A DNA stretch of 64,000 bases from contig CAZLXI010000027.1 in the NCBI GenBank assembly GCA_964563435.1, positions 1-64,000 on the forward strand, given 5' to 3'. Shown here in pieces: positions 25,993 through 36,000 of the stretch (position 1 is its first letter; each line of letters begins with the position of its first letter). Below the pieces are notes generated by a model that made no database searches, was not told the origin of the DNA, and saw only the letters and a list, made by a program, of their open reading frames with translations. This DNA comes from Leadbetterella sp964563435. Its GTDB lineage: Bacteria; Bacteroidota; Bacteroidia; Cytophagales; Spirosomataceae. The position numbers and the translations under genes were made by a program.

Positions 25993-26039
25993 AAAATAGG
26001 TTTCGGTACCTAAAATTAGGAACCATTGTCTGTATTTTA

Positions 26040-26047
26040 TAGCTTTG
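26040..26047 (+). promoter_or_regulatory. -7 box of the M19 dipeptidase gene
   Basis: TAGCTTTG matches TAnnTTTG, 19 bases before the GTG start at 26066. No good -33 element at the usual distance. Confidence 0.45.
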
Positions 26048-26065
26048 GAAACTTAATTTTTTTTT

Positions 26066-27223
26066 GTGAAGAAAGTTTACGGTCTGATTACTATCGTACT
26101 GTTTATCACCACATTTTATTTTTTTGGATTTATTGCCAAGATGGCCGATATAAAGACGAATAAGGTCACTATGAACGACCCGCTTCGGAATCATGAAAGA
26201 AAAGGGGATTTGATTCCCTTTATGGCCGATCTTCATTGCGATGCACTGATTTGGAACCGTGACCTGCTCGAAGAAAGCATTTACGGGCATGTGGATCTGC
26301 CCCGTATACAAAAAGCCAATATGGCGCTCCAGTTTTTTTCGATAGCAACCAAGGTGCCCAGGGGAGTAAATATTGAAAGTAACCCGGCTGACACAGATAT
26401 GATCGGCTTACTCAGCTTCTTTCAATTGTTACCGCCTAAAACCTGGTTCAGTGCTAAGGAGAGAGCCCTGAACCAGTGCAGGATGATGCATAAATACGTG
26501 GTGGAGTCAGGGGGACAGCTGGTATTTATTGACTCCCGGGCCCGCTTGGCTGATTTTGTAACAAGTCGCGCAAATGGGGGCAAAGCCGTGGCCTGCATGT
26601 TAGGTATAGAGGGGGCTCATGTATTGGAAAACGATTTGAATAATGTAAAACGATTTGCTGACCTCGGTGTCAGATATATCGGACTTACTCACTATTTTGA
26701 TAATGAATGGGCCGGGTCGGCGCATGGAGAGAAAAAGGGAGGGTTGACCGAAATGGGCAAAAAGCTGATCAGGGAAATGGAGAAATACCACATTACTATT
26801 GATCTTAGTCACGCTTCGGAGCAAACGATTGATGATGTACTAGCACTAACAGATGCCCCGGTAATAATGTCACATACAGGTGTACGGGGAGTATGTAATA
26901 ATAATCGTAATCTTTCCGATAAACACCTGGATGAGATTGGAAGAAGGGGCGGGCTGGTAGGCATAGGGCTCTGGGAAACGGCGGTATGCGGGAAAAATGC
27001 CAGGGCGACCGCTATAAATATCAAATATGCGGCCGATAGGATAGGAGTGGATAAAGTGGCATTGGGGAGCGACTTTGACGGAGCTATTGAAACACACTTT
27101 GATGTAACCGGGCTGCCTTTGTTGGTAACTGAACTTCAAAAAATGCACTATTCACAGGAAGATATCAACAAAATTATGGGGGGAAATGTGCGGGATTACT
27201 TCATGAAGCATCTACCCGATTGA
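26066..27223 (+). CDS. Membrane dipeptidase, peptidase M19 family
   Basis: A 385-residue zinc dipeptidase of the renal dipeptidase type, beginning at GTG 26066. It has an N-terminal hydrophobic segment (LITIVLFITTFYFFGFIA) and so is anchored or exported. Binuclear zinc ligands are apparent: HxD in MADLHCDAL, Glu in GIEGAHVLEN, His in DLSHASEQT, and His in MSHTGVRGVCNNNRNLSD. The Asp in ALGSDFDGA is the last active-site element. Substrates in the family are dipeptides, including those with D-residues at the C-terminal side. It is divergent from the amidohydrolase, and the start follows closely after a -7 box. Confidence 0.9.
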   Translation: MKKVYGLITIVLFITTFYFFGFIAKMADIKTNKVTMNDPLRNHERKGDLIPFMADLHCDALIWNRDLLEESIYGHVDLPRIQKANMALQFFSIATKVPRGVNIESNPADTDMIGLLSFFQLLPPKTWFSAKERALNQCRMMHKYVVESGGQLVFIDSRARLADFVTSRANGGKAVACMLGIEGAHVLENDLNNVKRFADLGVRYIGLTHYFDNEWAGSAHGEKKGGLTEMGKKLIREMEKYHITIDLSHASEQTIDDVLALTDAPVIMSHTGVRGVCNNNRNLSDKHLDEIGRRGGLVGIGLWETAVCGKNARATAINIKYAADRIGVDKVALGSDFDGAIETHFDVTGLPLLVTELQKMHYSQEDINKIMGGNVRDYFMKHLPD

Positions 27224-27362
27224 CGGCCGTTGTAAAGGACATCATTTTCAATGGATTTGCAGAAGGCCTTAAATAAAACCCTGAAGTTTAACGGAATATA
27301 TATATTTTTCATATCTTTAAGAGGAATTAGGTATTCCGGCCGTAAAAAGAAAAGTATTGAAA

Positions 27363-28460
27363 ATGAATAGGTTAAGATTTTCAAAAGATGAGGGCTCTGA
27401 CTTTTACAAAGAACTAAACGAAAAAGTGGAGCAGTATTTTTCAGAAAAGGGAATTCGCAAGACAGGAAACAGGACCATGACTTTTAAAATCATTATGTAT
27501 TTCGGTCTTGACATCTTGTTTTACGGGCTAATGATTACCAGCACAACCACAGCATCGTTTTACATTTTTTATCTTTTAATGGGATTGTCTGTTCTCCTGA
27601 CAGCATTCAATATTTCTCACGATGCCGCACATGGAGTTGCCGTAAAGAGCAAATACTGGAACAAAGTTTTGTTTTCCATAAGTTTTAATCTCCAGGGAAA
27701 CAACGCTTATGTTTGGGGAAAGAATCACAACGAATCTCATCACTTATACACCAATGTGGAGGGTAGTGATATTGACGTACTTAACAACCCGGTATTTCGT
27801 ATGACTGAAAGCCAGGAATTAAAATGGTTTCATCGTTATCAATACCTCTATGCACCTGTTCTTTATTTATTATATTCTTTAAATTGGTTTCTTCTCCGGG
27901 AAACGCTGTTGATTTTTAATTATTCGAGCAGAACCATCAAAGTAGAGATACCCAAAAATGAAATTATAAAGCTGGTTATTTTCAAATTGCTTTATATCGG
28001 TTATATGATAGTATTACCCATTTACCTGTTACCTTTTGGGTGGGCTGCTGTACTGATGGCATTCTTTCTAAACCATTTTATGGTTTCTTTAATTTTTGTA
28101 GGTGTGCTGGGAGTATCTCACGTTTCAGACTACGTTTCGCATCCTAAACCGGATAAAGACAACAAACTAAATATGAGCTGGGCCAAACTGCAAATGTGCA
28201 CATCTGTTGATTACAATGCTGACAGCATTTTTTTCAATTGGACGTTAGGAGGGTTTAATGCGCATGCGTTGCATCATTTGCTGCCCAATATTTGCCATGT
28301 TCATTATTTAGAAATCTTACCGATATTTCGTAAAGTTGCCGCGAAATATGGTTTGACATATATGGAAATGCCTTACCATAAAAGCCTGGCATCACACTTT
28401 AGATTTTTGAAAGGTATGGGAACTTACCAGAAAATTAACCCGATTCCGTTTGAGAGATAA
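27363..28460 (+). CDS. Fatty acid desaturase (membrane, first of a pair)
   Basis: A 365-residue membrane desaturase from the ATG at 27363. Three histidine boxes mark the di-iron site: HDAAH at residues 86-90, HNESHH at 122-127, and HALHH near 301 (FNAHALHHLLPN). Hydrophobic segments lie between them. It resembles the DesA/linoleoyl-CoA desaturase branch, without a fused cytochrome b5. Acyl substrate and double-bond position are unknown. The gene overlaps the next desaturase by 11 bases. Both are strikingly AT-rich beside their neighbours, which suggests horizontal acquisition. Confidence 0.9.
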   Translation: MNRLRFSKDEGSDFYKELNEKVEQYFSEKGIRKTGNRTMTFKIIMYFGLDILFYGLMITSTTTASFYIFYLLMGLSVLLTAFNISHDAAHGVAVKSKYWNKVLFSISFNLQGNNAYVWGKNHNESHHLYTNVEGSDIDVLNNPVFRMTESQELKWFHRYQYLYAPVLYLLYSLNWFLLRETLLIFNYSSRTIKVEIPKNEIIKLVIFKLLYIGYMIVLPIYLLPFGWAAVLMAFFLNHFMVSLIFVGVLGVSHVSDYVSHPKPDKDNKLNMSWAKLQMCTSVDYNADSIFFNWTLGGFNAHALHHLLPNICHVHYLEILPIFRKVAAKYGLTYMEMPYHKSLASHFRFLKGMGTYQKINPIPFER

Positions 28461-29511
28461 ACACATTCATATTCCCCAAGACAGCAAATTGCTGAAAATC
28501 ATTTACAAACAAGTAGAAGAGCAACTTGTGACAGATAACCGTGTATTTTATTTAAAGCTCATGGTTAAGTTTGTTTTTTATCTTTTATTATCGGTTTTTT
28601 TCTACACGTTTTTGTTTTTTTGTGAAAACCCCGTTTCGTTTGTGTTATGTTTTGTCTTATATGGGTTTTCATCATTACTTCTGGCTTTCAATTTCGCGCA
28701 CGATTTTTCTCATAATACGGTTTTCAAATCAAAAAAGCTGAATAACTTTTGCTTCATAGTGATTTATACCCTCGTTGGAGCTCATGCCGAGGCGTGGAAA
28801 AAAAGGCATGTCAACTCACATCACTACGCCCCGAATGTGGAAGACTATGACTCTGATCTGAGAATAACTAATTTGATACGGGTAATACCCAATAGTAAAC
28901 ATTTTTGGTTTCACCGTTTGCAACACATTTACGCCCCCTTCCTGTATACAACCTATTCATTATTTTGGGTATTCATAAAAGATTTTGTTATCCTGTTTTC
29001 CAAGGATGAATACACAGAAAAAAAAGACCTGGAATATCATCTTTCGTTTTGGACACAAAAGTTGGTATACATTAGTTATATTCTTGTTTTTCCGATATTG
29101 TTCGCTCCTCAAAGTTGGCAGATTGTATTTGCCGGTTTTTTGTTTATGCACTTATCGCAATCGTTATTTTTACTGTTCACCTTCTTTATGACTCACCATG
29201 TTGAAACAACCGAATACCCAACCACAGACGAAAACGGGTTTATCCGTGCATCCTGGCTGATGAACCAGGTAAAAAGTTCAAACGATATGCACCCTTTTAG
29301 TGAAACGGCAAACTTTATTTTGGGTGGTTTTAATAATCATATTGCACACCATCTGTTTCCGCATTATCACCACATATTTTATCCAAAACTGAATAGAATT
29401 TTGTACGGTATCTTGGAAGAAAACCACATAAAGCCTAACCAGACAACGTATTTCGGAGGGGTGGTTTCACACCTGAAATTATTAAAACGAATGAGTTACG
29501 ACAGGCCGTGA
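28450..29511 (+). CDS. Fatty acid desaturase (second of a pair)
   Basis: A 353-residue paralogue of the preceding desaturase, with HDFSHN, HVNSHH and NHIAHH boxes in the same order. The reading frame starts at a TTG (28450) inside the upstream gene's last codons, an 11-base overlap that suggests translational coupling. The first ATG in frame lies about 35 codons later, within the first hydrophobic segment, and is less likely. One stretch at 28561-28620 contains only 13 G or C in 60 bases. Two consecutive desaturases could act in series on one acyl chain, or on different substrates. Confidence 0.85.
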   Translation: MRDKHIHIPQDSKLLKIIYKQVEEQLVTDNRVFYLKLMVKFVFYLLLSVFFYTFLFFCENPVSFVLCFVLYGFSSLLLAFNFAHDFSHNTVFKSKKLNNFCFIVIYTLVGAHAEAWKKRHVNSHHYAPNVEDYDSDLRITNLIRVIPNSKHFWFHRLQHIYAPFLYTTYSLFWVFIKDFVILFSKDEYTEKKDLEYHLSFWTQKLVYISYILVFPILFAPQSWQIVFAGFLFMHLSQSLFLLFTFFMTHHVETTEYPTTDENGFIRASWLMNQVKSSNDMHPFSETANFILGGFNNHIAHHLFPHYHHIFYPKLNRILYGILEENHIKPNQTTYFGGVVSHLKLLKRMSYDRP

Positions 29512-29541
29512 GTGCTACCCCGATTTTAATTCTATGATATA

Positions 29542-29560
29542 GGTTTCTTTACCTGAAACC
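29542..29560 (+). promoter_or_regulatory. Inverted repeat between desaturases and GH10
   Basis: GGTTTC - TTTACCT - GAAACC has perfect 6-base arms, 33 bases before the GH10 ATG. It has no U-run, so it fits an operator better than a terminator. Function is not known. Confidence 0.35.
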
Positions 29561-29592
29561 AGGAAAATTGTGCAGAATTTAAAAGAGAATTT

Positions 29593-30720
29593 ATGAAATT
29601 TCTACCCCTGTTATTTTTTACATTGCTTCCCGGAACCGGTATCGGCCAGGTCGAATCGCTGCAGGAACGGTATTCCAACGCCTTCAAAATGGGGGCCGCT
29701 GTGAATGAGGAGATCGTATCGGGCAAAGATGAGATCTCCCGAGGCATTGTTCTCCGACAGTTCAACAGCATTACTCCTGAAAACGAAATGAAAGCGGAGA
29801 CCGTTAATCCCCGGCCCGGGGTGTATGATTTTACTGCCGCCGACGCTTTCGTTGAATTCGGAAGAAAGAATAACCTGTTTATAGTGGGTCATACCCTGGT
29901 TTGGCATAACCAGACCCCGGAGTGGTTTTTTAAGCGGGAAGACGGGAGTGTGAAATCGCCTGCTGAGGTCAAAGAGCAGATGAAAGAGCATATCAGGGTC
30001 GTGGCCGGAAGGTACGTGGGCAAAGTGCATGCCTGGGATGTGGTGAACGAAGTGATTGATGATGACGGGTCTTACCGGCCCACTCTGTGGGTTAACGGAG
30101 TGGGAGACGGCGATGAGCTTGTCCGCCTGGCGTTTCGTTATGCGGCCGAATATGCCCCGGATACCGAGCTCTATTATAATGACTTCAACGCCTGGAGGCC
30201 GGAAAAGGTGAAGGGGATTGTCAGGATGATAAAGATGCTGCAGGCAGAAGGGATCCGGATCGACGGCGTAGGTATGCAGGGCCATTGGGGACTGAATTAT
30301 CCCAAAAACAGGTATATAGAAGAGGCCATAGATGCCTATGCGGCCTGCGGAATAAAAGTGATGATCACCGAGCTGGATGTGGACGTTTTACCCCTCACCC
30401 GCGAAGGACAGATCATAGGCCAGGGCATGATGCACAAACAGTTTCAGAACGAAGAGTTTAAGGAATTCCTGGATCCGTACCGGGCTGGCCTGCCGGAAGA
30501 GGTCTCGCAGAAGCTGGCCGCCCGCTACGCCGGGCTGTTTGAGATCTTCTACCGGAAGCGGGATAAAATAGACCGGGTAACCCTTTGGGGGGTGAAAGAC
30601 GGGATGTCGTGGAAAAACGATTACCCCGTTCCGGGAAGGATCAATTATCCGCTTCTCTGGTCACGTGACGGTAAGCCGAAGGAGGCCTTTTTCCGGGTGT
30701 TGGAAGCGCCGGGAAAGTAA
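29593..30720 (+). CDS. Endo-1,4-beta-xylanase, glycoside hydrolase family 10
   Basis: A 375-residue secreted GH10 enzyme with a signal peptide ending near residue 19 (GIGQ). The (beta/alpha)8 barrel is close to full length with no added carbohydrate-binding module. The acid/base is Glu153 in HAWDVVNEVID; the nucleophile is Glu260 in VMITELDVDVLP. NSITPENEMKAE and GHTLVWHNQTPEW are classical GH10 sequences. It cuts internal beta-1,4 linkages in xylan, releasing oligosaccharides. It is directly upstream of the 7TM-DISM regulator and SusC/D locus and is likely part of the same utilisation system, though it has its own transcript. Confidence 0.92.
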   Translation: MKFLPLLFFTLLPGTGIGQVESLQERYSNAFKMGAAVNEEIVSGKDEISRGIVLRQFNSITPENEMKAETVNPRPGVYDFTAADAFVEFGRKNNLFIVGHTLVWHNQTPEWFFKREDGSVKSPAEVKEQMKEHIRVVAGRYVGKVHAWDVVNEVIDDDGSYRPTLWVNGVGDGDELVRLAFRYAAEYAPDTELYYNDFNAWRPEKVKGIVRMIKMLQAEGIRIDGVGMQGHWGLNYPKNRYIEEAIDAYAACGIKVMITELDVDVLPLTREGQIIGQGMMHKQFQNEEFKEFLDPYRAGLPEEVSQKLAARYAGLFEIFYRKRDKIDRVTLWGVKDGMSWKNDYPVPGRINYPLLWSRDGKPKEAFFRVLEAPGK

Positions 30721-30812
30721 ACGTAATTGTATCAGGCCTGTCTTAAGAGTAATCACAGGCCGGCTTGTAAAGGGCAGGGAGATGTCAGCAGGTGTTAAGA
30801 AGAAAATATTTG

Positions 30813-30820
30813 TACATTTG
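30813..30820 (+). promoter_or_regulatory. -7 box of the 7TM-DISM regulator gene
   Basis: TACATTTG matches TAnnTTTG, 20 bases before the ATG at 30841. The -33 region is not clear. It indicates that the regulator is transcribed separately from the GH10 gene. Confidence 0.5.
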
Positions 30821-30840
30821 GACTACAATGGATCACCGGG

Positions 30841-32775
30841 ATGCCAATGTTTATCCTTAAGAGAAGCGTGATAGCGGCTCTCAGATTACTGTTTTTACTA
30901 CCTGTCTGCTATAGTGTGCAGGCGCAGTCGGTGTATGAAATAGACGGGCAGGATGAGCATATTTTTAGTTATGCTCAAATTGAGATCTGGAGGAATACAG
31001 TACCCGGTTTGTCGATAGAAGAGATCCTGGAGAAAGCAGATCAGGGAGTGTTTAAACCCAGTAAGACCAATACTCCCCAGGTGACGGAGGCTTCCAGCTC
31101 AGACTGGTTCAGGATACGGCTCAAAGGGGCTGATCATCCTGAAAAGCGCTACCTTCTGGAATTTTTTGATCAGACCATAGATCACCTGGTGGTATATGTG
31201 CCCACACATGACGGGAAGTATAAAGAATATCAGACGGGTGACAGCCGACCGTTCAGAAACCGTTTTTTTAGTCACAAAAACTTTACCATACCCCTGGAAA
31301 CTCCGCCGGTTGACGGAGTCTACTATTTTAATCTCAGTTCCAGGCAGGTGGCGGATGTCATTGTAGTGCTCCGGTCAGAGCATCGTTTTATAAAATATGC
31401 ATTGACAGAATACCTGATCTTCGGAATTTTTTACGGAATGATCCTGGTCTTCAGTTTTTATAACCTGATCATGTACCTGGCCATACGCCAGGAGCAGTAT
31501 CTCTACTATGTGCTGTATATACTGAGCGTGGGGTTCTTTGAGATGTGCATCGACGGACTGGCCTATCAGTACCTGTGGCCCTCTTATCCCGGCTGGAACC
31601 AATATGCCTATGCATTTGCACTTTATGGTGTCAGCATATTTGCACTTCAATTTACCCGGTCGTTACTTTTTACCCGGCGAAAAACCCCCTTTCTCGACCG
31701 CCTGATCCTCACTACCATGGCACTGCGAACCGTACTGTTCGTTTTTAGTCTTTTATTTGATAAGACGCTTCTGAATTACAAATTCATTGAGCTTGTCCCG
31801 TTGGCAATCGCTTTTTATTCCGGAATTTACATCTATTATCGTCAGGGCTATCCTCCCGCCAGGTATTTCGTTATCGGCTATAGTTTCCTCACGTTGGGGT
31901 TTCTATACAAATTGCTTATTATGCTGCATATAGACTGGCTCAACTTTGGGGCAATATCTTATTACAGCCTGAGTATCTGCTTTGTGATAGAAATGCTGTT
32001 TCTCTCTTTTGCCGTGGGGGATAAGGTAAGGTATTTGAAAACCAGGAAAGACCAGTGGCAGGCAGAGATGATGGGTCAGATGAAAGTGAATGCAGTACTG
32101 AAAGATGAAATCAACGTTCGGTTGGAACAGGAAGTGGCAGATCGTACCCGGGAGATAACCGAAAAGACGGAAATCATTAAACAACAAAACCGCGAGCTTT
32201 CCGAGATCAATGAGACGCTGGAATTTCAGGCGCGGGAGATCCGGAGGATGAATGAGCTTCTGGAGCTGGATAATAAATCGCTTCTCAAAGACAATACCCT
32301 GCTAAAAACAAATGTGGAAGAAGTGAGAAGAGCCAGGGTGCTTTCGGAGGACGTAAATTTTGAGGAATTCAGCAAGATATATCCCGACCAGGAGTCGTGC
32401 GTTGCATTCCTGGAAAAGCTGAAGCAGGAAAAGGGCTATAAGTGTTATAAATGCTCCAATACAACTTATTATCACGGAAGAATACAGGGTAACAGGAGAT
32501 GTACCCAATGCAGTTATGAAGAGTCGGTTACCGCACATACCCTTCTTCAAAATACCCGGATACCCATTAACAAAGCGTTCTACATCATATTCCTGGTTTA
32601 TTCCTCTAACGGGAAAATCTCTTCTTACAAGCTGTCGGAAATGTTATCCATCCGGCAAAGCACCTGTTGGGCCTACAGCAGCCGCATTAAAAAAGCCATG
32701 CAGGACAAAAAACGGCGGATAAAGGCCGGTCAAAATGAGAAGGGGGGCTGGACCTCTATCCTTTTTGAAGATTAG
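30841..32775 (+). CDS. 7TM-DISM receptor fused to an IS1595-transposase-like zinc ribbon and HTH
   Basis: A 644-residue fusion. A signal peptide (to about residue 29) is followed by an extracytoplasmic 7TMR-DISMED2-like beta domain (about 40-180), then seven transmembrane segments of the 7TM-DISM type (188-395). A coiled coil follows (about 400-500), where VADRTREITEKTEIIKQQN is typical of such linkers. The last part, from DVNFEEFSKIYPDQESCVAF, carries CYKC at 535-538 and CTQC at 554-557, forming a zinc ribbon. SVTAHTLLQNTRIP and a helix-turn-helix (ISSYKLSEMLSIRQSTCWAY) complete it. This tail matches the N-terminal DNA-binding half of IS1595-type transposases, and no DDE catalytic domain follows. 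It lies directly upstream of susC. Inference: a membrane one-component regulator sensing a glycan. Confidence 0.85.
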   Translation: MPMFILKRSVIAALRLLFLLPVCYSVQAQSVYEIDGQDEHIFSYAQIEIWRNTVPGLSIEEILEKADQGVFKPSKTNTPQVTEASSSDWFRIRLKGADHPEKRYLLEFFDQTIDHLVVYVPTHDGKYKEYQTGDSRPFRNRFFSHKNFTIPLETPPVDGVYYFNLSSRQVADVIVVLRSEHRFIKYALTEYLIFGIFYGMILVFSFYNLIMYLAIRQEQYLYYVLYILSVGFFEMCIDGLAYQYLWPSYPGWNQYAYAFALYGVSIFALQFTRSLLFTRRKTPFLDRLILTTMALRTVLFVFSLLFDKTLLNYKFIELVPLAIAFYSGIYIYYRQGYPPARYFVIGYSFLTLGFLYKLLIMLHIDWLNFGAISYYSLSICFVIEMLFLSFAVGDKVRYLKTRKDQWQAEMMGQMKVNAVLKDEINVRLEQEVADRTREITEKTEIIKQQNRELSEINETLEFQAREIRRMNELLELDNKSLLKDNTLLKTNVEEVRRARVLSEDVNFEEFSKIYPDQESCVAFLEKLKQEKGYKCYKCSNTTYYHGRIQGNRRCTQCSYEESVTAHTLLQNTRIPINKAFYIIFLVYSSNGKISSYKLSEMLSIRQSTCWAYSSRIKKAMQDKKRRIKAGQNEKGGWTSILFED

Positions 32776-32874
32776 AAACCTTTTTTCTTGTATTTTTCCG
32801 TGTTGTATTTAGGCGTATCAAAGAAAAAAGCGTCTTCAGTTTCTCCCTTTTATTAGTAGTTGACATTCAGTTAC

Positions 32875-32891
32875 TAAAGAGGAACTCTTTA
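32875..32891 (+). promoter_or_regulatory. Inverted repeat upstream of susC (candidate operator)
   Basis: TAAAGAG - GAA - CTCTTTA: perfect 7-base arms with a 3-base spacer. It lies 66 bases upstream of the susC -33 box in the 272-base gap after the 7TM-DISM regulator. It could be the site bound by that regulator; this is inference from placement. Confidence 0.45.
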
Positions 32892-32957
32892 ATGAGAGTG
32901 AAGCGTATTAAAACTAATATAATATTCTGAAAATCAGTTATTTATATAAAATATTTC

Positions 32958-32989
32958 TTTGAAATATTGTTACTCATTGCCTATTTTTG
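32958..32989 (+). promoter_or_regulatory. susC promoter
   Basis: TTTG (32958-32961), 20-base spacer, TATTTTTG (32982-32989): strong -33/-7 match. Transcription would start near 32996, leaving a leader of about 50 bases before the ATG at 33048. This rules out the upstream start at 32967 suggested by the open frame. Confidence 0.7.
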
Positions 32990-33047
32990 CCCTGTCAGAT
33001 TATTCTATAAATTATTGTTTAGTTTATATTTCAACCATTTCAGGGAA

Positions 33048-36000
33048 ATGAAAAAAAATCAATTATGTATGAGCTTTCTCCTGTTCATGTGGAGTCTCGG
33101 GACTGCATTTGCTCAGAGTAAGGAAGTACGGGGCGTGATCACAGGCAGCGGGAATGAACCGCTGCCGGGGGCCAATGTTATGATCAAAGGCACTTCGAGG
33201 GGAGTGCTGGCGGACGAAAACGGAAGGTATCGGATAGAAGCGGAGGAGAGTTCTGTACTGGTATTTTCGTATATCGGTTATCTTAAAACGGAGGAACCGG
33301 TAGGAAGCAGAACAGAAATCAATGTAGAGCTGGAGTCAGCGCAAAGCAGCCTCGAGGAGGTAGTGGTGATCGGTTACGGGGTGGCAAGAAAAAGGGATTT
33401 GACGGGCAGCACGGCCAGTCTTAAAGCGGCGGATATAGCTGACAGACCCAACCCTAATCCCCTGAATACGCTACAGGGTAAGGTATCGGGTGTTCAGGTG
33501 ACCAACAGCGGCACGCCGGGCGCCACGCCCGATATCCGGATAAGAGGTACCGTAAGTACCGGGGTTACCCGGCCGCTTTACCTGATCGACGGCATCTTCA
33601 ATGACAATATGGATTACGTAAATCCCAATGACATCGAGTCGATTGAGGTACTGAAAGATGCTTCCACGCTGGCGATTTTCGGGGTGCGCGGTGCCAATGG
33701 GGTGATCGCGATAACCACCAAAAAAGGGAAAGAGGGCCGGATGTCGGTCAACTTTAATACGACGTATGGCTTTAAGCAACTGGGCAAAAGGATAGAGATG
33801 GTCAATGCCGCTCAGTTTAAAGAGTTGTATGAAGAGGAAAGAAGAAATATAGGCGACAACTCCATCTTTGACTATTCGCCCTGGACGGCCGATACCGATT
33901 TTATTGATGAAGTGACGAGGGTAGGGGCCTATAACGCCAATAACCTGACCGTTATGCACGGCTCGGAAAAAAATACCGTTAAGTTCGGGATAGGGTATAT
34001 GCTCGATGAAGGCATTGTGAAAAAACAAAAGCTGAACCGGCTTACTCTCAATTTTAACGATGAGGTAAAACTGACGAAATGGCTGAAAATGGGTCTTAAC
34101 CTCTCCGCCATGCAACAGTCTAATCCATGGGGTGGAGCGAATGGCGCGCTGGAACAGGCCCGGCGGGCTATTCCGATAGGTCCGGCTTACGGTCCTGACG
34201 GTATCCACCCGGCCATGTTACCGCCGCTGCAGAGCTCAGGGATCTATAACCCGCTGATCGATATTGAGAATAATGCCGATTCATTCAGAGACGGTACACT
34301 ACGGGGTGTAGGCAGCTTCTTTACGGAGATCAGCTTCCTGAAAGATTTTACTTTCAGGGCTACCTGGTACGGTGACAGGGAAGGGTCTGAACGAAGAACC
34401 TATTTTCCGAGACGCTACGTGTATTTCCCGGTTACGGGGCAGGTGTCGGGATACGAACTGGGCTTAACACGTATAGAGCAGGTGAACTCCAAAACTTCGA
34501 AGTTCCAGCAGGACTATATCCTGAATTACATCAAAACATTTAATGAGAAGCATAATTTCACCGGTACGGCCGGGATCACCTCGTACCTGCTGAAGGCTTC
34601 TTCCGTAGGGGGATCGGCCGCTCAGGGTTCCAGCGGAAGTTCGCTCGAAATACCTAACGATCCGCGCTTCTGGTATCTGAACAGTGGTTTTGCCGACCCT
34701 AACTCGTTGAGAGTACTGACCGGCAGCACCTGGCAGATCGAACGGGCCACGCTTTCTTACCTGATACGGGGGATGTATAACTTTGACCATACCTGGTTCT
34801 TATCGGCATCGTACCGGAGAGACGGTTCTTCCGCTTTCCTGGGCGCCAACCGCTGGCAGGACTTTTACGCCATAGGTGCGGCATGGGATATCACCAATGA
34901 AGATTTCTTCCAGGTGAAGGGGATAGATTATTTAAAGCTTAAAGCTTCTTACGGGCAGCTCGGGAACCAGAATACCTACGGGTTTGACTACCCGGCCTAT
35001 CCGGAGCTCTCCACGGGTAATTCCGGTGTATTCGGCGGAACACTTTACCCGGCGTACTCCCAGGCTTACCTGCCGGATCCTAACCTCAGGTGGGAGTCTA
35101 TCCTGACCACCGAGGCCGGGTTTGAGCTGGCAGCCCTGGATAACCGGCTTTCGCTGGAGGCAGCCTATTATAACCGGACCTCGAAAGATCTGCTGACGAT
35201 CATTCCCGGCGTACAGGGAGCGCAGGACGGTCTTACCAACATCGGAAGCATCCGGAGCAGGGGTATTGAGGCCTCGGCTTCCTGGACTCAGAACCTGGGC
35301 AATGACCTTCGGCTTACGATTGGTGCTAACATCACTTCGATCAATAACAAAGTATTGGAGCTGGCATCCAAAGATATGGCCATTATCAATGGCATTAACC
35401 GCGTGCAGGAGGGCTTCCCGATCGGGTATTTCTACGGCTTCGTGGTAGACGGGGTCTTCCAGTCGGAAGCCGACATCAACTCGTATCATGAGGTGATCGG
35501 GTTAGGGTCGGTACGGCCCGGTGACCTGAAATTCAGAGATGTTAACGGCGATGGGGTTATCGATGTCAATGACAGGACCATGATCGGTAACCCTACCCCT
35601 GACTTTATCTACGGCGCCAACGTTAACCTGGCCTACAAAGGTTTCGACCTGGGGCTCGACTTCCAGGGCGTATACGGAAATGAGATCTACCGGCGTTGGA
35701 ACAGTACGGAATCGGAGTTTCAGCGGGTGAACTATGCCAAATTCCAGCTCGACAGATGGCACGGACCGGGCACATCCAACTGGGTACCGATCTTAGGCGC
35801 CGACCACCGGATCAACTACCAGTTTTCTTCGGTGGCCGTAGAAGACGGCTCGTATTTCAGAATCAGGAATATCCAGCTGGGTTATAACTTCCCGGCAACG
35901 CTGACCCAAAACCTGAAACTGCAGAATATTAGGGCCTTTGCCAACGTGCAAAACCTGAAAACATGGGCCAATAACCACGGCTATACGCCTGAATTTGGTG

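Noticed and set aside
32443..32775. Intact IS1595-family insertion sequence
   Set aside because: Only the zinc ribbon and HTH region is present, in frame with the 7TM receptor. No DDE catalytic domain and no terminal inverted repeats are seen, so it is a fused domain and not a mobile element.
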